Both the position numbers and the translations under genes were made by a program. A DNA stretch of 39,466 bases from Flavobacteriia bacterium. Its GTDB lineage: Bacteria; Bacteroidota; Bacteroidia; Flavobacteriales_D; Crocinitomicaceae. Where the stretch lies: NCBI GenBank assembly GCA_016178305.1, contig JACOTM010000090.1:1-39466 (forward strand), in the 5' to 3' direction. Below the pieces are notes generated by a model, which saw nothing but the letters and a program-made list of their open reading frames with translations, made no database searches and had not been told where the DNA came from. This document shows positions 8,734-16,860 of this stretch, piece after piece (position 1 is the first letter of the stretch; every line of letters begins with the position of its first letter).

Positions 8734-9223
8734 ATGGTATCAAAGTTTTCTTTTTTGAATGCTTCATGTGTACACCGATTAAAACAGAAAAAACTATTTG
8801 AAGACTCAATGTAAAACAATAGACCATTAAAATAGCCTGAAAAAAAGTTCCTTTAGTCACCAAGATGGTCGAAATTGACTGTTGAGTGATATAATAAGTG
8901 TAAATTTCATTAAAATGATAGGTATAATTATAGAAATAATTGAAAGCTGTGCTAATTACCGCAATTGTTTGAAAAAATAAGAAGATGTAAAACCCTTTTC
9001 TTTTTAACTTCCAAATCAATAAAACACTATAAATAAGACCAATATCCAAAACAATTGTAAAAATCAATACCGTTTTATACCAAATTAGTCTTTGAAGTTG
9101 TATATCCATTCGAATAACCTGCCACATTGACCAGCAACAAATTAAAGTAAAAAGAATACAAACTACTTTTAAAAAAACAAAGTGCTTTTTCTTTTCTTGA
9201 AGAATAGAATCTATAATATCCAT
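8732..9223 (-). CDS. Four-helix membrane protein, related to the one at 10603-11085
   Basis: A 163-residue protein with four hydrophobic helices: about 19-37, 47-73, 78-95 and 125-150. The pattern KKHFVFLKVVCILFTLICCW, then LLIWKLKRKGFYIFLFFQ, then a final helix and a basic tail HMKHSKKK parallels the protein at 10603-11085 (LTVLCILTFIGSAWG, LQMWKLKKVGLFIW, YWINAKHLK), so I take them as distant paralogues. It is the last gene of the CCC/DUF2752 cluster, 3 bases after the DUF2752 stop. No catalytic motif is visible; function unknown. Confidence 0.7.
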   Translation of the reverse strand: MDIIDSILQEKKKHFVFLKVVCILFTLICCWSMWQVIRMDIQLQRLIWYKTVLIFTIVLDIGLIYSVLLIWKLKRKGFYIFLFFQTIAVISTAFNYFYNYTYHFNEIYTYYITQQSISTILVTKGTFFQAILMVYCFTLSLQIVFSVLIGVHMKHSKKKTLIP

Positions 9224-9226
9224 TTT

Positions 9227-9505
9227 TTAAGTATAGATTTCTCCATTTATTATTTTAATAACATAACTTATTACCATAATCGTAACTGCCGTAATATATG
9301 TTCCTAAAATAATTTTTGCTCCATTTTTTAATTTAAAAATCAAATGTATTGCCACTAAAAGAAATGAAGCTAAAAAAGGAATAGTTGCTGGAAACATTTG
9401 AATACTTTCTATAATATTACCATCCATTAATAAAAAAAAAGAGCGTTGAAACCCACAGGTCAAACACTCAATTCCAAGATTTTCCTTCCAGCTACAAGCA
9501 ATCAT
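9227..9505 (-). CDS. DUF2752 membrane protein
   Basis: A 92-residue protein with the DUF2752 signature: ECLTCGFQRSFFLLMDGNII (CxxC, then GxxRSxxxLxxGN) and a later proline segment MFPATIPFL before two membrane helices. The family is small and uncharacterised. Its ATG overlaps the TGA of the preceding CCC-motif gene (9502-9505), a sign of translational coupling. DUF2752 genes often sit with CCC-motif membrane proteins in Flavobacteriia, as here. Several proteins of this family start near their CxxC, so the short N-terminus is normal. Confidence 0.85.
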   Translation of the reverse strand: MIACSWKENLGIECLTCGFQRSFFLLMDGNIIESIQMFPATIPFLASFLLVAIHLIFKLKNGAKIILGTYITAVTIMVISYVIKIINGEIYT

Positions 9506-9846
9506 TTATAGCGAAACATTGGTCCATTTTTAAAGATAAATGTAAATGCTATTACAAGTATTATTAAATACAAAATGGATAATGATAGCCCTATAATTCC
9601 ACAAACTTTTCCAGCTTTTGAAGTTTTAAATGACACTTCATATTGTGCTTGATTTTCTTCATATAAATATTTATCTTTTTTATGAAGTACCAATGCAATT
9701 ATTCCACAAATAATCCCAGGCAAAGCATAAAATAGACATCCAACAATTGAAACAATTCCTAAAACAAGAACTGGCACTGCATTCGGTACCGACTTTTGAA
9801 TGAGATTATTTGTATTTGTATTTTCAATATCAATTATTTCTTCCAT
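9502..9846 (-). CDS. CCC-motif membrane protein, third copy of a tandem trio
   Basis: 114 residues. A short polar N-terminus, then PNAVPVLVLGIVSIVGCLF, a helix, GIICGIIALVLHKKDK, a cytoplasmic loop (LYEENQAQYEVSFKTSKAG) and a third helix. This is the DUF4190-like CCC-motif family of Flavobacteriia. The name-giving cysteine triplet is reduced here to one cysteine in VGCLFYAL. Function is unknown; the KKDKYLY segment after the second helix is kept in all three copies. It is coupled to DUF2752 by an ATGA overlap. Confidence 0.8.
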   Translation of the reverse strand: MEEIIDIENTNTNNLIQKSVPNAVPVLVLGIVSIVGCLFYALPGIICGIIALVLHKKDKYLYEENQAQYEVSFKTSKAGKVCGIIGLSLSILYLIILVIAFTFIFKNGPMFRYK

Positions 9847-9855
9847 AATTTAAGT

Positions 9856-10188
9856 TTAACGATGTGTAGCAAATGAGGCAAACATTGTGCCTATAAAAAT
9901 TAGATAAAACACAATTATTAATAAATAAACAGCAGAAAGAATTAAACCAATCAATCCACATATATATCCAGCTCTTGAGGTTTTAAATGAAATTTCATAC
10001 ATTGCATTATTTGATTCATATAAAACTTTATCTTTTTTGTGTAAAACCATAGAAATAATCCCGCAAACTAAACCTGGAATTCCCCAAGCAGCACAAGTTA
10101 CGATTGAAATTATTCCCAACACTAACACAGCTGTTGCATTAGGTAAAGTTTGAGGTTTTTGGTTTGAATTGTCTAAACTTTCTTCCAT
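9856..10188 (-). CDS. CCC-motif membrane protein, second copy
   Basis: 110 residues, same layout as its two neighbours: PNATAVLVLGIISIVTCAAW, GLVCGIISMVLHKKDKVLYE, then an FKTSRAGYICGLIGL third helix. The CCC position reads TCAAW, so one cysteine is left. The start is 10 bases after the stop of the first copy and the stop is 9 bases before the third copy, so all three are read from one transcript. Confidence 0.8.
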   Translation of the reverse strand: MEESLDNSNQKPQTLPNATAVLVLGIISIVTCAAWGIPGLVCGIISMVLHKKDKVLYESNNAMYEISFKTSRAGYICGLIGLILSAVYLLIIVFYLIFIGTMFASFATHR

Positions 10189-10198
10189 ATTTTTTAAA

Positions 10199-10528
10199 TT
10201 AATGTGGGAATTTAGTGATTAATGAATAAATAAAATAAAAATAAAAAACTCCAAAAATAATCATCAAGAAAGATAAAGAAACTCCCACAATTCCACAGAT
10301 ATATCCTGCTCTTGAAGATTTAAATGAGTTTTCAAAAACATCTGGATTAAATTCATAAATTAATTTATCTTTTTTATGCAATATTATCGCAACAATACCG
10401 CAAATTAATCCTAGAACTCCCCAAAAAACATAACCAACTAATGAAACAATACCTAATACTAAGACAGCAATTGCGTTAGGTAATGATTTTGATTGTAATT
10501 TTTCATTTAAGCCCAATTGATCTTCCAT
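10199..10528 (-). CDS. CCC-motif membrane protein, first copy
   Basis: 109 residues and first gene of the cluster after the terminator at 10548-10582. PNAIAVLVLGIVSLVGYVFW, GLICGIVAIILHKKDKLIYE and FKSSRAGYICGIVGVSLS match the other copies. The CCC position is GYVFW, so no cysteine remains there. This copy has diverged most at the motif, while the helix-flanking HKKDK and SRAG are kept. Role unknown; perhaps a subunit or modulator in a small membrane complex with DUF2752 (inference). Confidence 0.8.
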   Translation of the reverse strand: MEDQLGLNEKLQSKSLPNAIAVLVLGIVSLVGYVFWGVLGLICGIVAIILHKKDKLIYEFNPDVFENSFKSSRAGYICGIVGVSLSFLMIIFGVFYFYFIYSLITKFPH

Positions 10529-10547
10529 TTATTTTTGATAAAATGTA

Positions 10548-10582
10548 AAAATAAAAAAACTCTCCATATAAACAGAGAGTTT
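10548..10582 (-). terminator. Intrinsic terminator after the four-helix membrane protein
   Basis: On the minus strand AAACTCTC (10582-10575), a 10-base loop, GAGAGTTT (10564-10557), then a run of T with one A. Eight perfect pairs. It separates the gene at 10603-11085 from the CCC cluster that follows. Confidence 0.88.
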
Positions 10583-10602
10583 CTTCAAAATATTGTTAAC
10601 CC

Positions 10603-11085
10603 TTATTTCAAATGTTTTGCATTTATCCAATACAACACAACAAAAATTGCTGAAAAAACAGAACCTGTAATTAATACCGTATTCATTATACCTTCAACCA
10701 TTGCAGAGCCAGCTGTAGTTACTGCGTTACTCAATTGTGCTCCAGAGCCTTCTAAAGCAGTATCCATCGCTGGATTCATTATAGAAGCAACGTATCCTTT
10801 TATAACAATCCACATTAAAACAACTGCCAATACTTCACATGCTGTCCAAATAAATAAACCAACTTTTTTAAGTTTCCACATTTGTAATGCACCAAATAAA
10901 GTGCCTACATTTAATAATAATACTACCCAATAATAATATCCAGCATAATTTGACAAACCTGGGTCTTTGCTCGCAAATGTTGAAATTATTCCCCATGCAG
11001 ATCCAATAAAAGTCAAAATGCATAAAACTGTTAAAAATGTTGGTCTTTTTGCATCTCCATGCAAATCTTGGTCTAAATTTTCCAT
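10603..11085 (-). CDS. Four-helix membrane protein of unknown function
   Basis: 160 residues from ATG 11085 (MENLDQDLHGDAKRPTFLTV). The frame is open to 11118, but that earlier ATG lies inside the promoter's -7 box, so 11085 is preferred. Four hydrophobic helices lie at about 15-35, 48-66, 75-95 and 128-152, with a charged WKLKK between helices two and three and a basic end NAKHLK. It resembles the protein at 8732-9223 in layout, so two members of this family flank the CCC/DUF2752 genes. It has its own promoter and terminator. The 138-residue frame opposite it (10517-10933) is a shadow. Confidence 0.75.
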   Translation of the reverse strand: MENLDQDLHGDAKRPTFLTVLCILTFIGSAWGIISTFASKDPGLSNYAGYYYWVVLLLNVGTLFGALQMWKLKKVGLFIWTACEVLAVVLMWIVIKGYVASIMNPAMDTALEGSGAQLSNAVTTAGSAMVEGIMNTVLITGSVFSAIFVVLYWINAKHLK

Positions 11086-11111
11086 AAATAGTTTTTTAAA
11101 TTTGTAAACCT

Positions 11112-11142
11112 CAAACATATAAAAATTTAACAGATAAAAAAA
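11112..11142 (-). promoter_or_regulatory. Promoter of the four-helix membrane protein
   Basis: Minus strand: TTTT at 11142-11139, 19 bases, TATGTTTG at 11119-11112. One mismatch from TTTG-N19-TAnnTTTG. The expected start of transcription near 11105 gives a leader of about 20 bases and rules out the upstream ATG at 11118. Confidence 0.6.
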
Positions 11143-11192
11143 ATAATCTCTATTAAAATGATCCTACATCCATTTTTAGGAATACGTTTTGA

Positions 11193-12182
11193 CTAATCAA
11201 ATGAAGTATCTGTAAGTGTTTTTAAAAATAATAACAATTGATTTTTTTCTTTCAATGATAAATTAAATTTTTGAATTATTTTACTTTGAGTTTTGTTTCC
11301 TGAAGCACCTTTTTGATAATGCTGAATTACGTCTTCTAATGTTGTAATACTCCCATCATGCATATAAGGATAGGTTAATTCAATATTCCGCAGAGATGGA
11401 ATTTTAAAAAAGCCTATGAAACTTGAATCATTTTCTATTCTAAATTTCCCTTTATCATTAATCGCCGAATAATCTTTGTATAACCCATTATTTTCAACTT
11501 TATAGGTTGTAAAATAAGGTGCTGGATGACATTGAATACAATATAACTTTTCAGAAAATAGTTGCCATCCTTTCAATTCATCTTTGCTCATTGCTTTTTT
11601 ATTTCCTTGATAAAAATATTGATCAAATCGACTGTTTTTTGAAATTAACGACCGCTCATAAGCTGCAATACTTCTCGTCAGAACAAATGGGTCGAAATCT
11701 CTTTTAAAAATAAATTGCGCTGCTGATTGGTACTTTTGAATAGCTCTCAATTTTTTAATTAAATCCAGCATATTCATATCCATTTCTACGTGTTCTTGAA
11801 TCGGAACAATCACTTGTTTTTCTAATGTTTCTAAATGACCATCAAACATCACGGTTGGCAAATATCCTGCATTTAAAATACTCGGCGAATTGCGTTCCGT
11901 TTTTCTTCCATAAACACCATCACTTACTTTTTTCCTATCTGAAAAAGCAAATTCAGGAATGTGACAACTTGCACAGGCTATCGAATCGTTTATAGATAGT
12001 CGTTTATCAAAAAAAAGCTCCCGCCCCAGTTCAATTTTTTCAAGTGTTGACAAATTATCTTTGGGCTCTTCAATCGCCTTGAAATTTGATAGTGTGCTTT
12101 TAGAGGAAAAACAAGAGTGTATAAAAATAGGGATGACAAAAATCACCCCTATAAAAAAAACAGTATGTCTAAAAAGAATCAT
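11193..12182 (-). CDS. Di-haem cytochrome c peroxidase family protein, MbnH/MauG-like lipoprotein
   Basis: 329 residues. Residues 1-24 form an export signal with a likely lipidation cysteine (FIHSC24F), so it is probably anchored in a membrane facing the periplasm. Two c-type haem motifs are visible, CASCH (C70-C73-H74) and CIQCH (C215-C218-H219), plus the family's YPYMHDGSIT segment (about 272-280). The bacterial CcP/MauG fold uses both haems, either to reduce hydrogen peroxide or, in MauG and MbnH, to form a bis-Fe(IV) state that oxidises a partner protein's side chain. Its ATG overlaps the stop of the MbnP-like gene by 4 bases, the arrangement of MbnP-MbnH, so an MbnH-type role is favoured over simple peroxidase. 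Confidence 0.88.
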   Translation of the reverse strand: MILFRHTVFFIGVIFVIPIFIHSCFSSKSTLSNFKAIEEPKDNLSTLEKIELGRELFFDKRLSINDSIACASCHIPEFAFSDRKKVSDGVYGRKTERNSPSILNAGYLPTVMFDGHLETLEKQVIVPIQEHVEMDMNMLDLIKKLRAIQKYQSAAQFIFKRDFDPFVLTRSIAAYERSLISKNSRFDQYFYQGNKKAMSKDELKGWQLFSEKLYCIQCHPAPYFTTYKVENNGLYKDYSAINDKGKFRIENDSSFIGFFKIPSLRNIELTYPYMHDGSITTLEDVIQHYQKGASGNKTQSKIIQKFNLSLKEKNQLLLFLKTLTDTSFD

Positions 12183-13141
12183 TTGATAATTCTTAATTTA
12201 TTTAATTGGTTTCCATCTTTTGAATAAACAATAAACCAATAATTTCCTGTAGAAATATTTGAAATTTGAACTAAACCATTATTAGAAGTTATCGTACCAG
12301 AATTAAGTTTTGCTCCACCAATATTGATTAATTCATAATGAGAAGCATTTTGAAATTCACTCCAATTTACATCCAATGTGTTGTTAGAGGTAGTGTAAAA
12401 TAATTTTCCTTCTTCCAATTTCACGTTTTGAATTCCAGCATTTGCTTCAGCAATAAAGACAGGATAATTTTGTGTATTATTCATCAAAGTCACATTATTT
12501 CCAGAACTTCCATGTAAAATTCCATTTGTAGCCAAATTAATCCCTTTATACCATTGATCAATATTTGTTTGAATACTAATTTGATTTGCCTCATTAATCA
12601 TTAAAGATGTAATTGGTAATTGTATTGAACGATACAACATATCACTTAATGAGAAAAATTCAAAAGCTTTATTTGGAACATTATCTCCGTTATCATCTAC
12701 AATTCCAATAATACCTACTTGATTATATCCAGATGTCCAACCCCATTGCATTGAAGGCGATTGATAACTCAACGGATGATCAACCGGATAAGTTGAAATA
12801 TCTAAATGATTTAAAGCTTGTGGAACACCAACACCAAAATTAATTTGCTCGACATTGGTTACATTTTGCACACCAAAATCAAATAAAAAATTGTCATTTT
12901 TAACAATAATTACAGTATCCGATAAATCTAAATCTTGGCCACCATCATGAATAACATGAATGTTGGAGATATAATAGTATAAATTGGTAATGGAAACTTT
13001 TTCTCCCGTAATATTACTTACAACCGTGTTAAATTCTAATGGTACTCCCCCATTACAAGGGCGAAAAGATACTTTTAAATTCGTTTGTGAAAAAGCAGAA
13101 GAAAAAATCAAAAGTATTCCTGAAAGTATAATTTGTTTCAT
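12179..13141 (-). CDS. MbnP-like copper-binding protein with a T9SS-like tail
   Basis: 320 residues from ATG 13141 (MKQIILSGILLIFSSAFSQ); the frame opens at 13189, but only the later start has a clean signal peptide and the promoter at 13160-13190 lies between. Residues about 20-250 match the MbnP-like family: FRPCNGG, ITNLYYYISNI, NFGVG, LNHLD and MQWGWTSGYN (131-140). MbnP proteins bind copper after an MbnH partner turns a tryptophan into kynurenine; W133 and W135 are candidates, but I cannot say which. Residues about 260-320 (ISNISTGNYWFIVYSKDGNQ, ending LNKLRIIK) look like a T9SS type A sorting tail, so the protein may reach the cell surface. The di-haem partner follows with an ATGA overlap. 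Confidence 0.85.
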   Translation of the reverse strand: MKQIILSGILLIFSSAFSQTNLKVSFRPCNGGVPLEFNTVVSNITGEKVSITNLYYYISNIHVIHDGGQDLDLSDTVIIVKNDNFLFDFGVQNVTNVEQINFGVGVPQALNHLDISTYPVDHPLSYQSPSMQWGWTSGYNQVGIIGIVDDNGDNVPNKAFEFFSLSDMLYRSIQLPITSLMINEANQISIQTNIDQWYKGINLATNGILHGSSGNNVTLMNNTQNYPVFIAEANAGIQNVKLEEGKLFYTTSNNTLDVNWSEFQNASHYELINIGGAKLNSGTITSNNGLVQISNISTGNYWFIVYSKDGNQLNKLRIIK

Positions 13142-13159
13142 AAAAATATAGTTTAAAAC

Positions 13160-13190
13160 TAAAATTACTGATTTTAAAGCGAAAAGCAAT
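13160..13190 (-). promoter_or_regulatory. Possible promoter of the MbnP-MbnH pair
   Basis: Minus strand: ATTG at 13190-13187, 19 bases, TAATTTTA at 13167-13160. Two mismatches overall, but exact spacing. It would give a leader of about 12 bases and let the pair be made apart from DUF2339/DUF3999. Confidence 0.4.
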
Positions 13191-13217
13191 CTAAAAATAC
13201 ATCGAATCGTTGAAATG

Positions 13218-14462
13218 CTATTTGTTTTTCATATCATTTAGCATTTTGAAGGATAACCATCCTATAAAAATAATGACAGCGCCAATTACAAGCCACAAAA
13301 CAGTTTGATCCTCTTCTTGCGGTATTTCCATATCACTATTCTCAAGATTTTGAAGTTTTACAACATTATTAGAGCGGATTATTGGAATATTGGAAGGAAT
13401 CTTATCTTGAAAAAATGCCAAATCATAGGAAGGAGCTTCTAAATTTTTATCACCAAATTTTAAGATATATGTATCCCCCTTTTTTAAATCTGCTGTTAAA
13501 TAAGTATTGAGTTGAAACATTTCGATTTCTTTAATTTCCAAAGGAGGATTATCTTCATTTTCAATTATCAGATATAAATTTTGAGAAGAAATTCCATTCA
13601 AAACAAACTGATTAATTCCCTCTGAAGTTAATTCAAATTGTTGCAAAGGTTGCAACTCTCGTCTAATTTCCCCATTCGTTGTATCAACGATGCAGTTTGC
13701 TAAAAAAGCATTTCTCTTATATAAAGCAGGGGATGAAATTTGAATTTTACATTTATGTATCAATTGTAAATCTGGCAGATTTAATTGAACATAACTTCTT
13801 TTATCATGGATACTATCAGCAAAATGAAAAGTCAAATTTTGAAGCTTCGTGTAATTCCCTTCTGCTGACGTACTGATATAAAATCCAGCTTTCAATACAT
13901 TTATCGGTTCTGTGAAACGGTCATTTATTTCGATTTTTAAATAATTATAGTTACTTAAGGGGAAATTCATTTGAATCATTTCAGCAGTTTCAGTGTTGCT
14001 GAAAATAGAATTAAATAAATAATTATCTTTAATGATAAACCAATTATTTAAGTCATCACTTCCTGATATTTTGACTTCTTTTTGAACATCCGAATTTTGA
14101 ATAATTAAATTCAAATTATTCAAACTTTTTTTCGTCGTGTTTTGAAGAATTATTTCCGTTTTTACATGTGGTTGAATTATGCGTTTGATGATTGGATATT
14201 CAATAAAATGGTTGTTTAAATAATTAGTAGATTCAAAATTAAGTACGTAAGGCACTTCTTTTCCTTCTTTATCAAAAAGACGAATATCTGAAAAATCACT
14301 CTTCACTTGTGCGCTTATCCTAGGATCTAATACAATTTTATGAAAGCCAGATTTTTGAACATTTTCAATCGTTGCTTGCCACCTAAAATCTTGCGCAAAT
14401 AACACATTTATACAAAATATGAATCCTAAAAAAAGGAATAAAGTCTTAATCATTGTTCTCAT
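13218..14462 (-). CDS. DUF3999 family exported membrane protein
   Basis: 414 residues from ATG 14462 (MRTMIKTLFLFLGFIFCINV), with a signal peptide ending LFAQ. The frame also has ATGs at 14480 and 14453; all overlap the end of the DUF2339 gene, and 14462 gives a good basic N-terminus. The body is beta-rich (FRWQATIENVQKSGFHKIVL, DIRLFDKEGKEVPYVL), matching DUF3999, and ends in one membrane helix (TVLWLVIGAVIIFIGWLSF) and a short basic tail. It is therefore an inner-membrane protein with most of its mass in the periplasm. DUF3999 and DUF2339 genes are neighbours in many bacteria and probably work together, possibly in envelope or glycan functions; the activity is unknown. Confidence 0.85.
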   Translation of the reverse strand: MRTMIKTLFLFLGFIFCINVLFAQDFRWQATIENVQKSGFHKIVLDPRISAQVKSDFSDIRLFDKEGKEVPYVLNFESTNYLNNHFIEYPIIKRIIQPHVKTEIILQNTTKKSLNNLNLIIQNSDVQKEVKISGSDDLNNWFIIKDNYLFNSIFSNTETAEMIQMNFPLSNYNYLKIEINDRFTEPINVLKAGFYISTSAEGNYTKLQNLTFHFADSIHDKRSYVQLNLPDLQLIHKCKIQISSPALYKRNAFLANCIVDTTNGEIRRELQPLQQFELTSEGINQFVLNGISSQNLYLIIENEDNPPLEIKEIEMFQLNTYLTADLKKGDTYILKFGDKNLEAPSYDLAFFQDKIPSNIPIIRSNNVVKLQNLENSDMEIPQEEDQTVLWLVIGAVIIFIGWLSFKMLNDMKNK

Positions 14463-16860
14463 TTTGAATTTTAGAATCATTATCTAACACTAGTTTTTTT
14501 AATTTTTGATACATGAATGACACGACTAATAATATGATTCCTAAGAAAATAAAAGCTGTTATTTTTCCTCCTTCGGAAATACCTCGAATATCAAAAATAA
14601 ACAATTTAAGTATGATGATTAAAAATAAAGTTAATGATATGATTCTCAAATCTCTTCGTTTAAAACGCATCCCAATAAACATCAATACAAAAGAGTAAAT
14701 TCCCCACAAAATTGGAAAGCCTATTTTATGATTTTGATTTAATGTATGCTGTATATAAAGCAATGCATTTTCGCTTTGATCTTTCATCACTACAAAATTA
14801 TCCAATTCAGCACTTGAAACATAAATAACAATAAAGCTAATAAACCACATGATAAATAAATCTAATTCTTTTACGGCAAAATCTTTCATTTTGGAATTTT
14901 TGAAAGTAATAAACAATAAAAGCAAGACTAAAATAACATCTACATAGTGAAACAAATAATTCCCTAAACTAACTTCTTTTGCCATTAAATATGCTTCTCG
15001 AACGTTTTTAACCATTTCATTGTAAAACAAGGGGTAGGATAAAATTCCTAAAATCCCCAGAAACACGGCTATTTCCAACAAATAAGGAATCGCTTTATAT
15101 TTTCTTGCAAAAAGATTTAATAAAATTAAAAATGAAATATTAAATGCTCCAACAATAATATCTTTTGTAGCATAATAATGAACATGCTGATTTAGTTGAC
15201 ACCTTAATTCTAAAAGACAAGTGATATAAACAACTAAAACAAGCGCAATATTAATCAGTAATTTATAAACTTTATATATATCTGAATTCGATTCTTCCTT
15301 TTTTAATAATCGCAATGTTCCTATTAAACTTCCTGTCACAAACAATCCTGTAATAAACCCTTTATTGAAAATTAAAGGACGTACCTCCACAGGATAACGG
15401 AAATAGATATTTTCCCAATCTTCCAATAAACTAATTCCCATCAAACATAAAACTATAACAGATGCATATTTCATCAGACGAATAGACGATTTCTGGTAAA
15501 GCCAAATTAACAATACAGATTCTGCTGCCCAAAAAAGCGTAATATAGTTTCCTTCTAATTGAATCGGTGCGGTTAAACTTACAAAAGTTAATACTATTCC
15601 TATCAGAAAGTAAACCAATGTTTTGTCGATCTGCTGTTTTCGAAATAAAATAAATGCAAAAAACAAGTTGAATAAAGAAATTAATAAAGTAAACAATCCA
15701 TTATATACTCCTCCATTGAAATGAAAAAGAATAAAAATACCTGCCGAAAAATACAGAAATGTATTACTTAATAAAATTGCAATGTCAAATCCTGAGAATT
15801 TTCTATTTGATTTCAAATTGTTTACAACATTCATCGAGAAGAACAATAAATAGAAAATAGTAGCAAAAATAAAAGCCCCTGTATAAGGTGGATTTTTCAT
15901 CCAAATTACTTTCGTAAGCAACCAACCTGCAAACAAAACAATTGTAAATATATATGTTAAAATATTTAATATATTCCATTTTTTAAAGAATGCTAAGGCA
16001 AGAATTCCTGAATTTAAAATGGTCACATAAGTAAATAACGCGATGTAATTTCCTTCGCCTGTACTTAATAAAAAAGGGCTTGCAAACCCACCAATGAGAG
16101 CTAAAATGGCTAATTCCTTTCGATCATAAGAAATGGACAGTAACACGGAAAAAGCAGTAATAATAACCATAATTATAAACGCACCTATTTGGCTAAACAC
16201 ATGATATTCATGAAAGGCTATAGTAATCGTAAAATATAAAATAGCTAATCCCCCACCAACTAAAACCGAACTAAAAGCAGCAAAAGATTTTCGAAGTTTA
16301 TGGGCTAAAGCAATTAATACTCCACCACAAAACACACCGATAGACGTTCGTCCATAAACTCCAATCCAATCTTTACTAATTGCAAATTTCACAAAGAAGC
16401 CAATTCCCAATACAAGAATTCCAATTCCAATTTTATTAATTAAATTTTCACCAATAAATTTTTCTAAATCTGGATTTCTTTCAAAAAACGTTGGCTTAAC
16501 TTGTTTTGGTGCCTGTTTTTGTTTTGGTGCCAAAGTTGAAGGAAGGGGCTTAGAACTTGTACTACTTTCTGTAATTATTTGAATTGGTTTAGGGTTGGAA
16601 ATACTTGTTGGAACAACTTCAATAGGAGGTTTTACATTTTCTTGAATAACCGCATCTACCTTTGACTTAAGTTCAACTTCTTTATTTTCAATAGATTGAT
16701 CTTTCAGTTTATTTTCAATAGAAGTTTGCATTGCTTGCATTTGGCGTTCTAAAGCTTCCATTTTTTTTAAAAATAACCTACTTTGATCAGAGATGTTATT
16801 TTTTATGATTATAATAAAAATGATTAAAAATAAGATTCCTAAAAAAAACAATGATTCCAT
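14446..16860 (-). CDS. DUF2339 polytopic membrane protein
   Basis: 804 residues. One membrane helix at 3-20, a coiled coil at about 28-70 (RLFLKKMEALERQMQAMQTS), a proline/lysine-rich linker to about 125, then the DUF2339 core starting NPDLEKFIGENLINKIGIGI and WIGVYGRTSIGVFCGG. The rest is nearly continuous hydrophobic segments, roughly 20 or more helices, to about residue 795. The family is uncharacterised and is usually found with DUF3999, whose start it overlaps here. The layout suggests a large membrane complex with a cytoplasmic or periplasmic coiled-coil stalk. First gene of the run that ends with MbnP and MbnH. Confidence 0.88.
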   Translation of the reverse strand: MESLFFLGILFLIIFIIIIKNNISDQSRLFLKKMEALERQMQAMQTSIENKLKDQSIENKEVELKSKVDAVIQENVKPPIEVVPTSISNPKPIQIITESSTSSKPLPSTLAPKQKQAPKQVKPTFFERNPDLEKFIGENLINKIGIGILVLGIGFFVKFAISKDWIGVYGRTSIGVFCGGVLIALAHKLRKSFAAFSSVLVGGGLAILYFTITIAFHEYHVFSQIGAFIIMVIITAFSVLLSISYDRKELAILALIGGFASPFLLSTGEGNYIALFTYVTILNSGILALAFFKKWNILNILTYIFTIVLFAGWLLTKVIWMKNPPYTGAFIFATIFYLLFFSMNVVNNLKSNRKFSGFDIAILLSNTFLYFSAGIFILFHFNGGVYNGLFTLLISLFNLFFAFILFRKQQIDKTLVYFLIGIVLTFVSLTAPIQLEGNYITLFWAAESVLLIWLYQKSSIRLMKYASVIVLCLMGISLLEDWENIYFRYPVEVRPLIFNKGFITGLFVTGSLIGTLRLLKKEESNSDIYKVYKLLINIALVLVVYITCLLELRCQLNQHVHYYATKDIIVGAFNISFLILLNLFARKYKAIPYLLEIAVFLGILGILSYPLFYNEMVKNVREAYLMAKEVSLGNYLFHYVDVILVLLLLFITFKNSKMKDFAVKELDLFIMWFISFIVIYVSSAELDNFVVMKDQSENALLYIQHTLNQNHKIGFPILWGIYSFVLMFIGMRFKRRDLRIISLTLFLIIILKLFIFDIRGISEGGKITAFIFLGIILLVVSFMYQKLKKLVLDNDSKIQNENND

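Noticed and set aside
8613-8801. 62-codon plus-strand frame overlapping the 69-residue gene and the terminator
   Set aside because: It reads through the terminator hairpin and into the minus-strand gene's end.
10517-10933. 138-codon plus-strand frame opposite the four-helix protein
   Set aside because: It lies antisense to a better-supported gene, over a terminator, with no conserved motifs and no start context.
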